Source: Doryteuthis pealeii
Lineage: Eukaryota; Mollusca; Cephalopoda; Myopsida; Loliginidae
NCBI GenBank assembly: GCA_023376005.1
Contig: CM042160.1
Coordinates: forward strand, 87,891,194 to 87,955,193
Direction: 5' to 3'
DNA: 64,000 nucleotides
Shown one piece after another: positions 1-10,337 of the stretch (positions within the stretch are counted from its first letter, which is position 1; the number at the start of each line of letters is the position of its first letter). Under the pieces are notes generated by a model, which saw only the letters and a program-made list of their open reading frames with translations, ran no database searches and had not been told where the DNA came from. A program made the position numbers and the translations under genes.

Positions 1-202
1 TGTGGTGGGAGTGTTTCTACAAACAGCTTCGTAATGTCCTTTTTTTTTTTTTTGTTGCATATTGAACAAGTTATCATTCGTGCATAGCATTTTTCTCGGG
101 GATTGGTTTCTTTGCCACATTATGCACAAGAATTTCTATTGTATGTTTTTGGGTGTGTTTCTCATTTATTTCACACCTATGCTTCACACAAAATCTCCCC
201 AA

Positions 203-213
203 ATATATATTAT

Positions 214-251
<38 letters not shown>

Positions 252-262
252 TAATATATATT
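203..262. repeat. (TA)n microsatellite
   Basis: Alternating TA with a few interruptions. It borders the left arm of the inverted repeat that follows. Confidence 0.95.
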
Positions 263-675
263 TAATAATGCACCCATTTTTTGTCTGCAAGTTTTTCCTT
301 TGTTTTTTTCGTATTGCCGGAATATTTTTTAATATCTGGTGAAAATTGGCTGATGTATTGCCATATGTCATAGACCGAGTACTTTCTGCCCTATTTGGGC
401 CATCTTCATTATTTTGAAATACAAAATGATAATCCATTTTCTATTTATATAGGTTGTGTTATTGTTGTTTCATTATATTAGTGTTAATATTATTTTTGTT
501 TTTATCATTGTTTACGGTTTAAATTATGAATATGGCTCAATGATAGGCGGAAAGTACTTGGTCTATGACATATGGCAAATACATCAGCCAATTTTCACCA
601 GATATTACAAAAATAATCGGCATACGAAAAAACAAGGATAAAACTTGCAGACAAAAAAGGCTGCATTATTTAACA
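258..675. repeat. Foldback element with arms of about 130 bp
   Basis: Left arm 258-392 and right arm 545-675 are inverted copies, diverged by scattered substitutions and small indels; both hold ATCTGGTGAAAATTGGCTGA in one orientation. About 150 bp separate the arms. (TA)n tracts lie outside both ends. No coding frame is preserved. Confidence 0.8.
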
Positions 676-701
676 ATATATGCCTACAAGAAAAATGCTG
701 C

Positions 702-742
702 CTAAATACAACACACACCACACACACACACATATATATATA

Positions 743-777
<35 letters not shown>
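702..777. repeat. (CA)n/(TA)n microsatellite
   Basis: A CA run grading into TA repeats, on the outer side of the right arm of the foldback element. Confidence 0.95.
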
Positions 778-783
<6 letters not shown>

Positions 784-1054
784 ACTAGACTTACCAGATA
801 TACCAAAAAGAAGCATATAACAACATATATCAGAGTAGATGTCCATACCGTCAATGTAGCCTAAAAAAAGTATAGTTTTTGTAAAACTCCCATTTTTCAT
901 TGAGTATGAGAGCCTGCACCCTGCATTTGTTTCAATACTGTGTAAAGGCAATGGTCATGGGTAATGTGGTCGGCGAGGTCCATCTATATGCCAAATTACT
1001 CCCATGTCAACCAGAATTGTTGACATTCTTTGCTGGAAATTTTTTACTGGCTGA

Positions 1055-1231
1055 ACTGATACCGTAGGGGAGTCAGTTGAAGTAATATTTTGGAATATCC
1101 TTCCAAAAGGGTTGATGAAGGTAATGGACATAGAACGTAAGCAGCAAAGAATCGCCTGTGCTGTGCATGAGAGACCTGGATGGGACGAGACACAATTTGC
1201 ATGGGAACTGGGCAAGCTGAGGCTGGCAGAA
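1055..1231 (+). other. Unassigned open frame of 58 codons before the gap
   Basis: Open from 1055 to TGA 1231; internal ATG at 1124 (MDIERKQQRIACAVHERPGW). The residue mix looks coding rather than random, but no family is recognised and the assembly gap prevents following it. It could be the end of a transposon ORF or a terminal exon. The stretch 780-1400 otherwise shows nothing I can name. Confidence 0.2.
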
Positions 1232-1400
1232 TGAACCAAGCAATGGACCTCGAGAGTGGTAAAAACTCAGACGACTACTGTGATTGTTGTGAGAGAAGGA
1301 AGGTCAGAGGAAAGTGATTACTGTGGTGGCAGCAGACTGTTGGGAAAGGGCTTACTTTGTTGATTGAAAAAGACTCAAGTCAAACTGATCTCTTCTCCCA

Positions 1401-1500
1401 NNNNNNNNNNNNNNNNNNNNNNNNNNNNNNNNNNNNNNNNNNNNNNNNNNNNNNNNNNNNNNNNNNNNNNNNNNNNNNNNNNNNNNNNNNNNNNNNNNNN
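1401..1500. other. Assembly gap (100 N)
   Basis: Exactly 100 N, the usual placeholder for a gap of unknown size. Confidence 0.99.
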
Positions 1501-1611
1501 GTTTAAACATCTTTTCTTATAAATGTTAATGTAAACTTTTCACACACTTCATGTTTGGAACAGAAAAAATTATATTACGTTTTCATAAGTGTCAACAAGA
1601 ATTCATTGTTA

Positions 1612-1646
1612 GGCTTAGGGTTAGGGTTAGGGTTGGGGTTGGGGTT
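1612..1646 (+). repeat. Interstitial telomere-like tract
   Basis: TTAGGG repeats (GGCTTAGGGTTAGGGTTAGG) grading into TTGGGG repeats. Unlike the tracts at 9.4, 11.0 and 20.0 kb, no bounding terminal inverted repeats are visible. The rest of 1501-2080 is unassigned. Confidence 0.85.
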
Positions 1647-2087
1647 ACAATTTTATGTTTTAACAATTGCTAGTGGAAAATGCCATTTTTCCACTTAGGA
1701 AAGAAATTCATGATAATCAAATTTACCTTTATCATTTCCTTTAATCTTTTTAAAATTTTGTAAAAATTCACATATTTGATCACAAAGTCAATACTGGTAT
1801 CTACATTTTTCATTTAGAATAATTTTTTGTATCTTTCACCTTCACAAAATATAAATATAAATGAATACTAGAGAAAACGTGACCCATTGGATCACCCATT
1901 CAGCTCTGGGTAGATAACTGAGATTAGGGAAAAGGGAGTTAGCAAAGCGAATAAAATGTTTTCAAAAAAATAAATACTGCCGGGCGAAATCTTAAAATCA
2001 TTTTGTAATCTTTCTAAGAAAGGGAATGTTTGACCTCATTTAAGCTACGAGTTGCTGGTTGTGAAACATAGAAATACATTTCAAATT

Positions 2088-2115
2088 CTCCTCTCTCTCT
2101 CTCTCTCTCTCTCTC
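2088..2115. repeat. (CT)n microsatellite
   Basis: Pure CT run. Flanking sequence (2116-2920) is AT-rich and unassigned; a TATA-like ACATATAAAAG near 2791 could belong to an LTR remnant. Confidence 0.9.
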
Positions 2116-2922
2116 GAAACTAACATTATATAACAAGGAGGTAGTCAAGAGATACATAGAGGGGAAGAAAGTGATAGGCAGAGAGTAAAGTAAGAGATTG
2201 GTCAGTTTTTTACTTAATTGCAAATTACGCCTAATTAGAACCAATTAAAACAGATTTTTTTTCCAAACATAATTCAATCCTAAAAGTAAGGAATAATTTA
2301 GTATAATTTTTGTGTCATTAAACTAAACAGTAAAAAAGCCTTTAGGTTGATTAACTCAGCTTTAGTATAATAATAGATAAATAAAACTTTTGTTTTAAAT
2401 CTGTGTTTTATCTTTAACCTTCCTTGCTTTCATAATAAAAAATATTTACAGCAACAGTAAAATAAGCATAAAAGTAGGTTGTCTATTTTACAAGAAACGG
2501 CTAAATAAGACTAAAAGCAGGTTTGTCTGTTTAACCGGAACCAGCAAAGTAGCTTCTTTCAATCTAATTTATCCTGTTAATTGAAGCTGTAGTGATATGA
2601 TAAGAAGCAAACTGGAAGTTAATGCATTGAAAGCAGAAATAAAATAATGAAAGTAAGAAATCTGCACATAGGATCAGTGCAGGTATAAAGCAAAAATAGA
2701 AATAATAAAAATGATAATTTTTGACCAATCAGAGGCCTTTGCGCCTCAAAAGAAGTTTTTAAAAAAGATCGAATCTGGAGCCTAGGTAAAACATATAAAA
2801 GAAAAGTCTTCGAATAGAAATTCAGAGAGAGACTGACACACGCTGGACGGATTCATGCCACTGAATTTAAAACTATTAGCCTGCTACTGAAGGTATAACT
2901 TATTTTACCCTCTCTAAAATTC

Positions 2923-3005
2923 CGCTGCTGGTATAGATGTAATACTCTTACCCTACATTACTTAACTGCTGGTATAGATGTAATACTCTTACCCTACATT
3001 ATTTA
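2923..3005. repeat. Tandem duplication, two units of about 42 bp
   Basis: Two nearly identical copies of a unit containing GGTATAGATGTAATACTC; recent by identity. Confidence 0.85.
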
Positions 3006-3104
3006 ACTTTTAAAAAAACATATTCTTTGAACACTACATATTGGCTTCTCTTATTACTGTAACTTTAATGTTTCAAATACAAGGCTTATTGATTCCTTCT
3101 GTGA

Positions 3105-3425
3105 ATGATTTATTTCTCTGAATGTTTGAGTATCCCGAGTAGAGGCAGTTAGATAGAAAAATAATTAACACAACTCCTACCCCAGCTATGGTTAGCGGAA
3201 TGAGAACAGGATACCCCCGTGGACTAAATAAAGGGTTAGATTCTAAGTTCCGTGATGGCTCTCGATTACGACAAGAAAGTTCCTGAGTTCGAAAAGAAGG
3301 TTCCCGAGTCCGAGAAGGTTCCCGAGTCTGACAAGAAATACCTGAAGAAGGCCGGAGGGCATAGCGGCCGAAACGTTGTACAAATAACAATGAAGATGGG
3401 GACAATAGTCCAAATAACGCAGATA
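3105..3425. repeat. Dispersed repeat family E
   Basis: Holds GAAGAAGGCCGGAGGGCA, CGAAACGTTGTACAAATAAC and a variable array of TTCCCGAGTCYGA units. Other copies: 14463-14641, 15337-15780, 46205-46640, 54435-54640 and 59028-59515. Copies differ by internal insertions, so the full unit is uncertain (about 400 bp). Confidence 0.75.
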
Positions 3426-3631
3426 ATGTGAATGATTTGTTTTTCCTTTTATTATTTCTATAACCTTATAGTGTGTTTGTTGTAATTACTAGTATATATA
3501 TATATATATATATATATTATTATTTATATTTTTGCTTGAAGGCAATTATAAATGCATGTATCGCATAAAATTCGATAATTATAGAAAATAATCTTGACAA
3601 TTAAATCCCGCAAAGGATGGCTCGCTATGCA

Positions 3632-3682
3632 GAACACCGTACAGACTGTTTCGACTTTATTAAGTCTCTTCAGTGATGTATA
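3632..3682 (-). ncRNA. Hammerhead ribozyme-like motif (minimal type I)
   Basis: Minus strand: core CUGAAGA, stem II GACUU-AAUA-AAGUC (5 bp, perfect), GAAAC, stem III ACA-GUC-UGU (3 bp), then A as the cleavage nucleotide (predicted cut between 3640 and 3639). Stem I pairs GGUGU with ACAUC; its innermost pair is C-A, which a CpG transition from C-G would explain. Position 7 is variable in known hammerheads, so A is allowed. Activity is untested. Confidence 0.6.
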
Positions 3683-3696
3683 CTAACGACTCCACT

Positions 3697-3770
3697 CCGA
3701 CAGGAATCGAAACCGGGACTTCACAGGCATAGTCAGAGACCATATCCTTTCGGCCGCCGGTACATAGCGA
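3697..3770 (-). other. tRNA-like promoter segment
   Basis: Minus strand carries a clear B-box (GGTTTCGATTCC) with T-arm-like flanks and a D-arm-like GGCGGCCGAAAGG upstream at tRNA spacing. It is not a functional tRNA: the acceptor stem does not close. It could supply an internal polymerase III promoter directly upstream of the ribozyme motif. Confidence 0.45.
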
Positions 3771-3886
3771 ACAATCCCTGCGAAATTAACCTTGTCAATG
3801 ATACTATTACACGCCCCTGCCATAGTAGGTAAGTTGACGTTTATTTAGTAAACAAACCCGGCCGTAAGCTCTTCGGCGAAGTGAAT

Positions 3887-4182
3887 AAGATTTTTGGATG
3901 TATGTTTTTATAGAAGCATTGTTGAATAAATTATTATTTATATTTTTGCTTGAAGGCAATTATAAATGCATGTATCGCATAAAATTCGATAATTATAGAA
4001 AATAATCTTGACAATTAAATCCCGCAAAGGATGGCTCGCTATGCGGGATTTAATTGTCAAGATTATTTTCTATAATTATCGAATTTTATGCGATACATGC
4101 ATTTATAATTGCCTTCAAGCAAAAATATAAATAATAATTTATTCAACAATGCTTCTATAAAAACAAACATCCAAAAATCTTA
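3887..4182. repeat. Near-perfect palindrome, about 140-bp arms, 15-nt loop
   Basis: Arms 3887-4026 and 4042-4182 are inverted copies with only about one mismatch seen; the loop is 4027-4041. Each arm repeats the 3' body of the element at 3523-3630. A (TA)n tract follows at 4183-4201. Confidence 0.9.
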
Positions 4183-4201
4183 TATATATATATATATATA
4201 T

Positions 4202-4320
4202 GAGGTGAGGTAAAAGGAAAAGTGAACAAAAAATAATGACTCAAACAAGTCTAAATAGAGGAATATTTCGTCCTTCTGACGTGAAGAACATCCTCAGTCT
4301 GACTTTATTTAAAGCAAAAT
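4202..4320 (-). repeat. Degenerate ribozyme-type element beside (TA)n
   Basis: Minus strand has CUGAGGA, then an extra U, a 7-bp stem (GUUCUUC with GAAGGAC) and GAAA at about 4268-4300, followed by about 70 bp and the (TA)n at 4183-4201. Stems I and III are not recognisable, so I treat it as a decayed relative. Confidence 0.4.
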
Positions 4321-4520
4321 ATGTACATTTGTGTTCATAGAAGAGAGAGTGAGTTAGTGGTGGAATTGAGGGGTAGGGAGGTTAGGGAGGATTTGATTGA
4401 AATAAGAATAACATCATATAAAGTGGAGGGGGGGAGTTCAGAGGATGCACCTAGCAACCACCTCATCTCATCTTCCCACACAAACCGCCATCCTCTGAAC
4501 ATAAAAGTTCAAAGTCATAA

Positions 4521-4932
4521 TTGAACATACAACTCCGACACATTTCTGAGACAAAACATTTTATATAACAGCACATGAATAAACAAGATACATAAACAAT
4601 GGAAGATAGAATAGTGTACATAAACATACATACATAAAAGTCACTGACAAGATAATATAAAAGTACACATAATATAAAGGTACAGACATGAGACTAAAAA
4701 TAGTCCATGCTGTATAAATCACTTACAGTGACCAGTAGCCGGTGTTGAGGGCAAAAGCTCCAACGAGAAGGGAAGACCGTGTCTAACCCATGTTGTCTCG
4801 TAGCGAGGAAAGAGGTAGAAAAGAGGAAGAGAAATTCAAAACAGCCGCTTATATACACGAGGCCCCTAGTGGGAACAAGCGACAACAAGCCATGCAGATA
4901 ACTCCTCAGGCCAAGGGAAGATAATCCCCTAC
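4521..4932 (-). mobile_element. Family J repeat, probable solo LTR
   Basis: Homologous over nearly its whole length to 45325-45694. On the minus strand it starts TGTAGG, has a TATA-like box (GTGTATATAAGCGGC) and TGCTGTATAAATCAC, and ends TTCA. No target duplication was found, so the LTR label is tentative. Confidence 0.4.
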
Positions 4933-5008
4933 AATATCTATTTATGTTATAACAGTTAGAATATTGATAAAGTCGTCTTGTTCCTGTCTTCTGTTTCCTC
5001 TTCTTCTT

Positions 5009-5130
5009 TTTAACTAAGAGCTTCTTTTGGGCTAATTTTAGTCATTGCAATTAATTAAATTCACAATCCATTTTTTTTCTTGATCAAGCTTTATTGATAG
5101 TTAACTTAGAGTGACCGTTCATGGTCACTT
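5009..5130 (+). repeat. Direct repeat with 5818-5955
   Basis: Both copies contain GGGCTAATTTTAGTCATTGC and GATAGTTAACTTAGAG; over 100 bp nearly identical. The right copy also has an inner duplication of GATAGTTAACTTAGAG. The region 5150-5345 between holds GAGA-rich sequence similar to 35520-35760. Confidence 0.8.
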
Positions 5131-5345
5131 GCTTCTTGCTAACTTTATTACACCTTCTAGTCATTCTTCATTGGGTATATATAAGAGAGAGTGACTTCAG
5201 AGAGTTCTCAGTGATAGAGAGAGAGATATGAGACAGAGACAGAAACGGAGACTTACTTGGTGAGGAGATCTTACTTGCTTCTTGCTAACTTCATTACTGC
5301 TTCTAGTCGTCTTGTTCCTGTCTTCTGTTTCCTCTTCTAACTGCT

Positions 5346-5440
5346 TCTTCTTTTTAACTAATAACTAAGGAAATTGTGACTTGAGTAGTGACATAGTTTT
5401 GGTTACTGACAGAAAAACACACAATCTCCATTATAATAAA
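5346..5440 (-). mobile_element. Helitron family 1, 5' end fragment
   Basis: Minus strand carries ATTATAATGGAGATTGTGTG and the following GTCAGTAACCAAAACTATG, matching the 5' ends of the complete copies at 33.2 and 48.3 kb. Confidence 0.6.
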
Positions 5441-5510
5441 ATTTTATTTTAATCCCCACAAATAAAGGACTATTTTTCAATTTATATTGTTTACCTTTGT
5501 GTGGGTAGGT

Positions 5511-5805
5511 TATGATATGTAATGAGATATCTCTAAAAGCGTATGGTTTGCAAAAGAAGAAATCAGCGAAAAAGTTTGGATTAAATCGTTTATTTTAGAA
5601 TAAACAAAAACTGGAATCGTTAGTATTATCATTGGCAGTAATAGTAGTAATTCCTTTTCACTGCTTGGTGAAATGAGGGTAGGCGTGGGGTTAAAAGTCA
5701 GTTCTGGCTCTGCAGAATGCAAGGTGCGGTGTGGGTGTGTAGCAGCTCTTTGATCCTGCCTGTCGGGTGATGTCCTTGCGTGGAGGCCCTCGGTCAACTG
5801 CCTTA
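5511..5805 (-). mobile_element. Truncated LTR, same family as 14642-15336
   Basis: Minus strand matches the 3' half of the 14.6-kb LTR: the GGCAGGATCAAA segment, AATAAACGATT polyadenylation region, GCAAACCATACGCTTTTA and the terminal GATATC. Its 5' part is missing at 5805. Confidence 0.65.
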
Positions 5806-5903
5806 GCATTTATTTATTAAGAGTTTCTTTTGGGCTAATTTTAGTCATTGCAATTAATTAAATTCACAATCCATTTTTTTTCTTGATCAAGCTCTATTGA
5901 TAG

Positions 5904-6084
5904 TTAACTTAGAGTAACCTCCCTTTATTGATAGTTAACTTAGAGTGACCGTTCGTGGTGTTATGCAAATATTAGTAGCAGGTCGTCGGTAAGTCTCTAC
6001 TTAAATGACTGATGGGCGCCACCATTTGCATTCTGGACTTTGTATGTCGTATGAGACGGTCGATTCGTGTTACTCTTCTTACAA
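5904..6084 (+). mobile_element. Second copy of the 187-bp LTR
   Basis: Closely matches 9996-10182, from GAGTAACCTCCC through GTTACTCTTCTTACA. Its 5' end is fused to the direct repeat ending near 5955; no target duplication. The following 6085-6335 is unassigned. Confidence 0.6.
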
Positions 6085-6336
6085 CCCTATAATTCACTTT
6101 TCAGCTGTTCCGACCCGACCAGTCCTGTATCTTATTCCTGTCTCTAGTTCTTATCGTGTGAGCTGTAGCAATCATTGATACCTGAATCACTTGCCAGGAC
6201 ATCCTGTTTACTCTTTCTAATCTTTGCAGGTGTGTGACCTTTTCTTTGCCTTCTCACATCACACAAGATTGCACATCAAGACACTAGCAGAGGATCAGAC
6301 TGTAGTATCTGCAACCCAGATCAAAGTATTGAAAGT

Positions 6337-6545
6337 GTTGGTGAAATGGTTAGAGTCATAGGAAATGGACTCGTCAACCAGAGTCCAAATCCTGGACGAA
6401 GCTACAGTTCACATAGCGCTAATATCCTTGGGAAAGGTAAGAATTCAACTACTCTCTCTCCAGCTATGGGTAAATAGTAGGGCAGACTGGACTCTAACTT
6501 TGGTTAGGCAACCAGTCTAGGAGAAGGAAAACTACTAATTGAACT
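6337..6545 (+). mobile_element. tRNA-derived SINE, family F
   Basis: The head has a tRNA-like B-box (GAGTCCAAATCCTGG). The body contains CATAGCGCTAATATCCTTGG and CAGCTATGGGTAAATAGTAG, the tail AGGAGAAGGAAAACT. Other copies: 11930-12060 (+, diverged), 16430-16800 (-, two partly overlapping units), 28025-28310 (-), 50888-51165 (-), 51285-51530 (+), 63970 to the right edge (+). Confidence 0.7.
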
Positions 6546-6586
6546 AAACCGGCCTTTAAGTTTCAACTATTCCTTTTAATAATAAC

Positions 6587-7009
6587 CATTTGTTTGCACA
6601 CAGTTAAATGATATCAAGTATTCTTATTTGATATTAATAATTTATACACACTCATAGTGTTTCAAGTAACTAGTATTATAATAATTTATTTGCACACAGT
6701 TAAATGATATCAAGTATTCTTATTTGATATTAATAATTTATACACACTCATAGTGTTTCAAGTAACTAGTATTATAATAATTATTTGCACACAGTTAAAT
6801 GATATCAAGTATTCTTATTTGATATTAATAATTTATACACACTCATAGTGTTTCAAGTAACTAGTATTATAATAATTTATTTGCACACAGTTAAATGGTA
6901 TCAAGTATTCTTATCTAATACTAACAATTTATACACAATTATATATGATTTCATATGTTCCTATCTAATAATAATAATTCTTACATAATTATAGAGTTTC
7001 AAGTAACTA
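6587..7009. repeat. 48/96-bp satellite, left block
   Basis: At least three near-identical 96-bp units (each two diverged 48-mers) with GATATCAAGTATTC and ATTTATACACA, then more diverged units. A Helitron interrupts the array at 7010. Confidence 0.9.
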
Positions 7010-7457
7010 TCTATTAATAATGGAGATTGTCTGTATTTTGTCTGTAACAAAAACTACGTCATAGCTCTACATCACAGTTTACGTCACAATATTCTTATGC
7101 TATATACACCAAAAATTTGAATAAGCAATCTTATTTTTTACTTTCTTCTTTTTTTTTTTTTTACAGTAACAAGAAGTTAACTAAAAAGTTTACAAATAAA
7201 TAAATACCTACGATTTTGGGTAAAATTTTCAAAATAATTGTTTGATTATTACATGCATGCAACATTTTATTTGAGAGGGACAGGGCTCAGTTTTCATTTC
7301 AAATTGTTTTATTTTTTTTACTCCTTTAATAAATATGAGGATTTTGCTTACTTATGATACAAACCCTCTGACATTGAATTTTTAACTCCCACCCTCTCAG
7401 GCAATGTCTTTCAAAAATTAATTTTTACGACGCCTGGAGGGTGTTTTCTGTTGCTAG
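7010..7457 (+). mobile_element. Helitron family 2, non-autonomous, complete
   Basis: Begins TCTATTAATAATGGAGATT, ends with a short GC-rich hairpin (GCCTGGAGGGTG) followed by CTAG, inserted between A and T: all classical Helitron hallmarks. 448 bp, no RepHel coding. It sits inside the satellite array. Confidence 0.8.
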
Positions 7458-7640
7458 TAATAATGATAATTATTTTTGCACACAGTTATATGGTATCAAG
7501 TATTCCTATCTAATGATAACAATTTATACACAATTATATGGTATCAAGTATTCCTATCTAATGATAACAATTTATACACAATTATATGGTATCAAGTATT
7601 CCTATCTAATGATAACAATTTTCTAAATGATCTATTTGAC
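7458..7640. repeat. 48/96-bp satellite, right block
   Basis: Three almost identical 48-bp units (ATGGTATCAAGTATTCCTAT, AATGATAACAATTTATACAC). Continuous in phase with the left block if the Helitron is removed. Confidence 0.9.
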
Positions 7641-7653
7641 TCATACATGAGAC

Positions 7654-8194
7654 GGTAATTTATGAGGAAGTGTGTCCCGGTCTCCTGCCTCAGAAATTGC
7701 TATTAAAATAACGTCCCCAGCTATGTCGGTGTTACTTGAAAGAAAACAACCAACTTAGGGCGTTAAATGTATTTTAGAGGGGGGGCTTCTCTTTTTTGGC
7801 GTAATTCTTATCTATTTATCGTAATTTGTCGTAATTCTTGTTCATTTATAGAAATTTGTCGTAATTCTTGTTTATTTATCGTAATTTGTTGTAATTCTTG
7901 TTTAGATATGAAGATGGATATATAGTTTGGAATAGACTGAGATAGATAAACAAAATAATATAGATAGATATGAACAAATGGAGATAGATATAGATATTTT
8001 CTACAAGTAAATGTATTTGTGGGGTGTCACTTCTTTTTTGTTGTAATTCTTGTTTATTTAAACTAAAAACAAGACATTAAACAAACATCAATAAAAGAAA
8101 ATCTGAAACGACATAGCTGGGGACGTTATTTTGATAGTCACCGGGTAGCAATTTCTGAGGCAGGAGACCGGGATGCACTTCCTCATAAATTACC
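7654..8194. mobile_element. MITE family A (GG...CC, 8-bp TSD)
   Basis: Long terminal inverted repeats starting GGTAATTTATGAGGAAGTG; target duplication CATGAGAC at 7646-7653 and 8195-8202. The interior carries (GATA)n and CGTAATTCTTGTTTATTTA repeats. No transposase. GG...CC ends and 8-bp duplications suit Merlin better than hAT (CA...TG ends). Confidence 0.85.
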
Positions 8195-8358
8195 CATGAG
8201 ACCACCTGAGATACTACCGCTCCGGGTCAGGGTGAACCTGAAAGTAATAGCAACAAGGGAGTGACTCCACACTAATTTTTATCTTTCAATTAACTTGTTT
8301 TTGTTTCTTTAAAGATTCCATTTTTCTCTTTTTGACTTCTGCCTAGCCATCTTCTTTT

Positions 8359-8608
8359 GGTAATCCTAACTTGTTCCTCGTAAATTCCTACCATAAAATA
8401 AACTGAAACCTTCATTTTATGTCCGTGTTTTTGCAATAAATGTTTTATTTTCTTGCACCCGTTATTTTACAATACTGAATATATTTTCTTTATTTAAAAA
8501 CATTTATTGCAAACGTATTTAAAACATTTGTTGCTAAAACACGGACATAAAATGAGGGTTCAGTTAATTTTATAGTAGGAATTTATGAGGAACAAGTTGA
8601 AGATTACC
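8359..8608. mobile_element. MITE family B2 (GGTAATCC...), short copy
   Basis: Terminal inverted repeats GGTAATCCTAACTTGTTCC and TTTTATGTCCGTGTTTT; flanks CTTCTTTT and TTTCTTTT are an 8-bp duplication with one change. 250 bp. Confidence 0.8.
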
Positions 8609-8824
8609 TTTCTTTTCTTCTATCATAAAATGCTTGAGGTATACGTATATGCATATCCGAGTCCACATTCCCAACAAGCTGCAATAAATCTTCAAAGATA
8701 GCAAACAGAATTTGTCTAAACTAGAAACACTGAATAAAAGAAAAAGAATCAAGATATAAATTCTTACTTACCTCCCTTGAATCATTAGATTTTTTTTCTG
8801 GACTCATACTACAATAAATATTTA

Positions 8825-9549
8825 GGTTATTTCCTATAACTCAAACCTAGAAAAAGGGGAACCACTCTGAATGAATTTTATAAATTATTTATTTATTTAT
8901 TTATTGATCGGTAATTTATGAGGAAGTGCGTCCGGTCTCCTGCCTCAAAAATTGCTACTCGGTGACTATCAAAATAACAACCCCAACTCATCGTAATTCT
9001 TGTTTATTTATCGTAATTTGTCGTAATTCTTGTTTAGATATGAAGATGGATATATAGTTTAGAATAGACTGAGATAGATAGATAGATAAACAAACACAAT
9101 AATATAGATAGATATGAACAAATGGAGATAGATATTTTCGACAAGTAAATGTATTTGGGGGGGGGGGCATCTTTTTTTGTCGTAATTCTTGTTTATTTAA
9201 ATTAAAAACAAGACATTAAACAAACATGAATAAAAGAAAATCTTAGTATTTAAAGTAATATAGATAAATATGACCAAATTGAGATAGATAGATAGATATG
9301 AAGATGGATAGTTTTGAATAGACTGAGCTGGGTCGTTATTTTAATAGTCACCGGGTAGCAATTTTTTAGGCAGGATACCGGGACGCACTTCCTCATAAAT
9401 TACCTATTGATCTACTAGTAAAAAAGAAGACGGAGTTAGGGTTAGGGTTTAGGGTTAGTTAAATGGGAAAATAATGGATAGATTAATTAACAGATAAAAT
9501 TCATTCAGAGTGGTTCCCCTTTTTTAGGTTGGAGTTATAGGAAATAACT
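8825..9549. mobile_element. MITE family D with telomere-like core, interrupted by a family A MITE
   Basis: Ends GGTTATTTCCTATAACTC and its inverse, target duplication AATATTTA (8817-8824, 9550-9557). About 220 bp once the inner element and its duplication are removed. The core at 9412-9470 has GATCTACTAG, AAGAAGAC and TTAGGGTTAGGGTTTAGGG. Confidence 0.85.
8910..9404. mobile_element. MITE family A nested in family D
   Basis: Target duplication TATTGATC (8902-8909, 9405-9412). Same ends as the 7.65-kb copy. Being nested, it is younger than its host. Confidence 0.85.
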
Positions 9550-9619
9550 AATATTTATATATGTAAAAAATAAAAATATTTAAGTAGCCTAAAACATTTA
9601 AATAGTCTACATATATATA

Positions 9620-9680
9620 AAGCATTGGTTTGGTTTAGTTTCTTTGTTTAATGGCATATCAAGCTTCATGGGTCATCTAA
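9620..9680 (-). repeat. Shared retroposon 3' tail
   Basis: Minus-strand copy of the GGCAT...ATGCC hairpin tail. Other stand-alone copies: 12797-12852 (+), 34855-34912 (-), 35300-35345 (-), 46827-46882 (+), 52605-52656 (+), 63797-63845 (+). The same tail ends family B. Confidence 0.7.
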
Positions 9681-9916
9681 TGCCAAAGTTATCCTTCTCT
9701 TCCTGTAGGTTCTGACTGATGAGTAATCAGGTTTCGATCCTGGCTTGACACAGCCTACAAAGTCTAGCCACATGGAAGAGACATGATACGTTGAAACAGA
9801 ACTGTATGTGAATGACTATATATGACCCCCAACCTTGGTAGGTTGAGCTCTTTGAAAGGAGAATTCATTGATGGCTACACTGAAATTGCAAGGCTCTTAA
9901 AACAGATAGAGCTCTC

Positions 9917-10335
9917 GGTTAAATCCAACTTAACGGACCTAAATTCCACCATTGTATGTCACCCTGCCGAAAAAAAAAAAATACCAAAAATCAAGTGTCT
10001 GGGTAGGTTAGAGTAACCTCCCGTTATTGATAGTTAACTTAGAGTGACCGTTCATGGTATTATGCAAATATTAGTGGCAGGCCGTTGGCAAGTCTCTATT
10101 TAAATGACTGGTGGGCACCGCCATTTGCATTCTGGACTTTGTACGTTGTATGAGACGGTCAATTCGTGTTACTCTTCTTACATCAAGGAATCAACCGAAT
10201 TTAATGAAATTTTCAGTGTTGATATATTAATGAATAAAAGATATAATGCACCGGTTATTTTATTTAAAAACTTTTACATTTTTTCAGGTCATTTAACTTT
10301 GAACTAAGTACCTTTGAGAATCTGTGTTACGCCTC
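9917..10335 (+). mobile_element. MITE family H, truncated copy with solo LTR inserted
   Basis: Left part of the element that is complete at 25858-26298 (GGTTAAATCCAACTTAACGG start). Split at 9995/10183 by the solo LTR and cut off at about 10335, where a SINE follows. Confidence 0.75.
9996..10182 (+). mobile_element. Solo LTR, 187 bp
   Basis: TG...CA ends (TGTCTGGG ... CTTACA) with a perfect 5-bp target duplication TCAAG (9991-9995, 10183-10187), cleanly splitting a family H element. Very short for an LTR; internal sequence and partner LTR are absent. Confidence 0.8.
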
Positions 10336-10337
10336 AA

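Larger units (their letters stand above)
3594..3808 (-). mobile_element. Ribozyme-bearing element with tRNA-like segment
   Basis: Inverted repeats 3594-3630 and 3771-3808 (imperfect) enclose, reading the minus strand, a tRNA-like segment and a hammerhead-like motif. The 3' side runs through a conserved GCATTTATAATTGCCTTC block into a (TA)n tract (3495-3517). The same 3' block recurs at about 14.24 and 52.0 kb. This layout resembles non-autonomous Penelope-like elements and retrozymes, which are known to carry type I hammerheads. No reverse transcriptase is present. Confidence 0.5.

Noticed and set aside
7441..7658. Repeated peptides in overlapping frames
   Set aside because: 48-bp satellite units divisible by three give periodic peptides without coding meaning.
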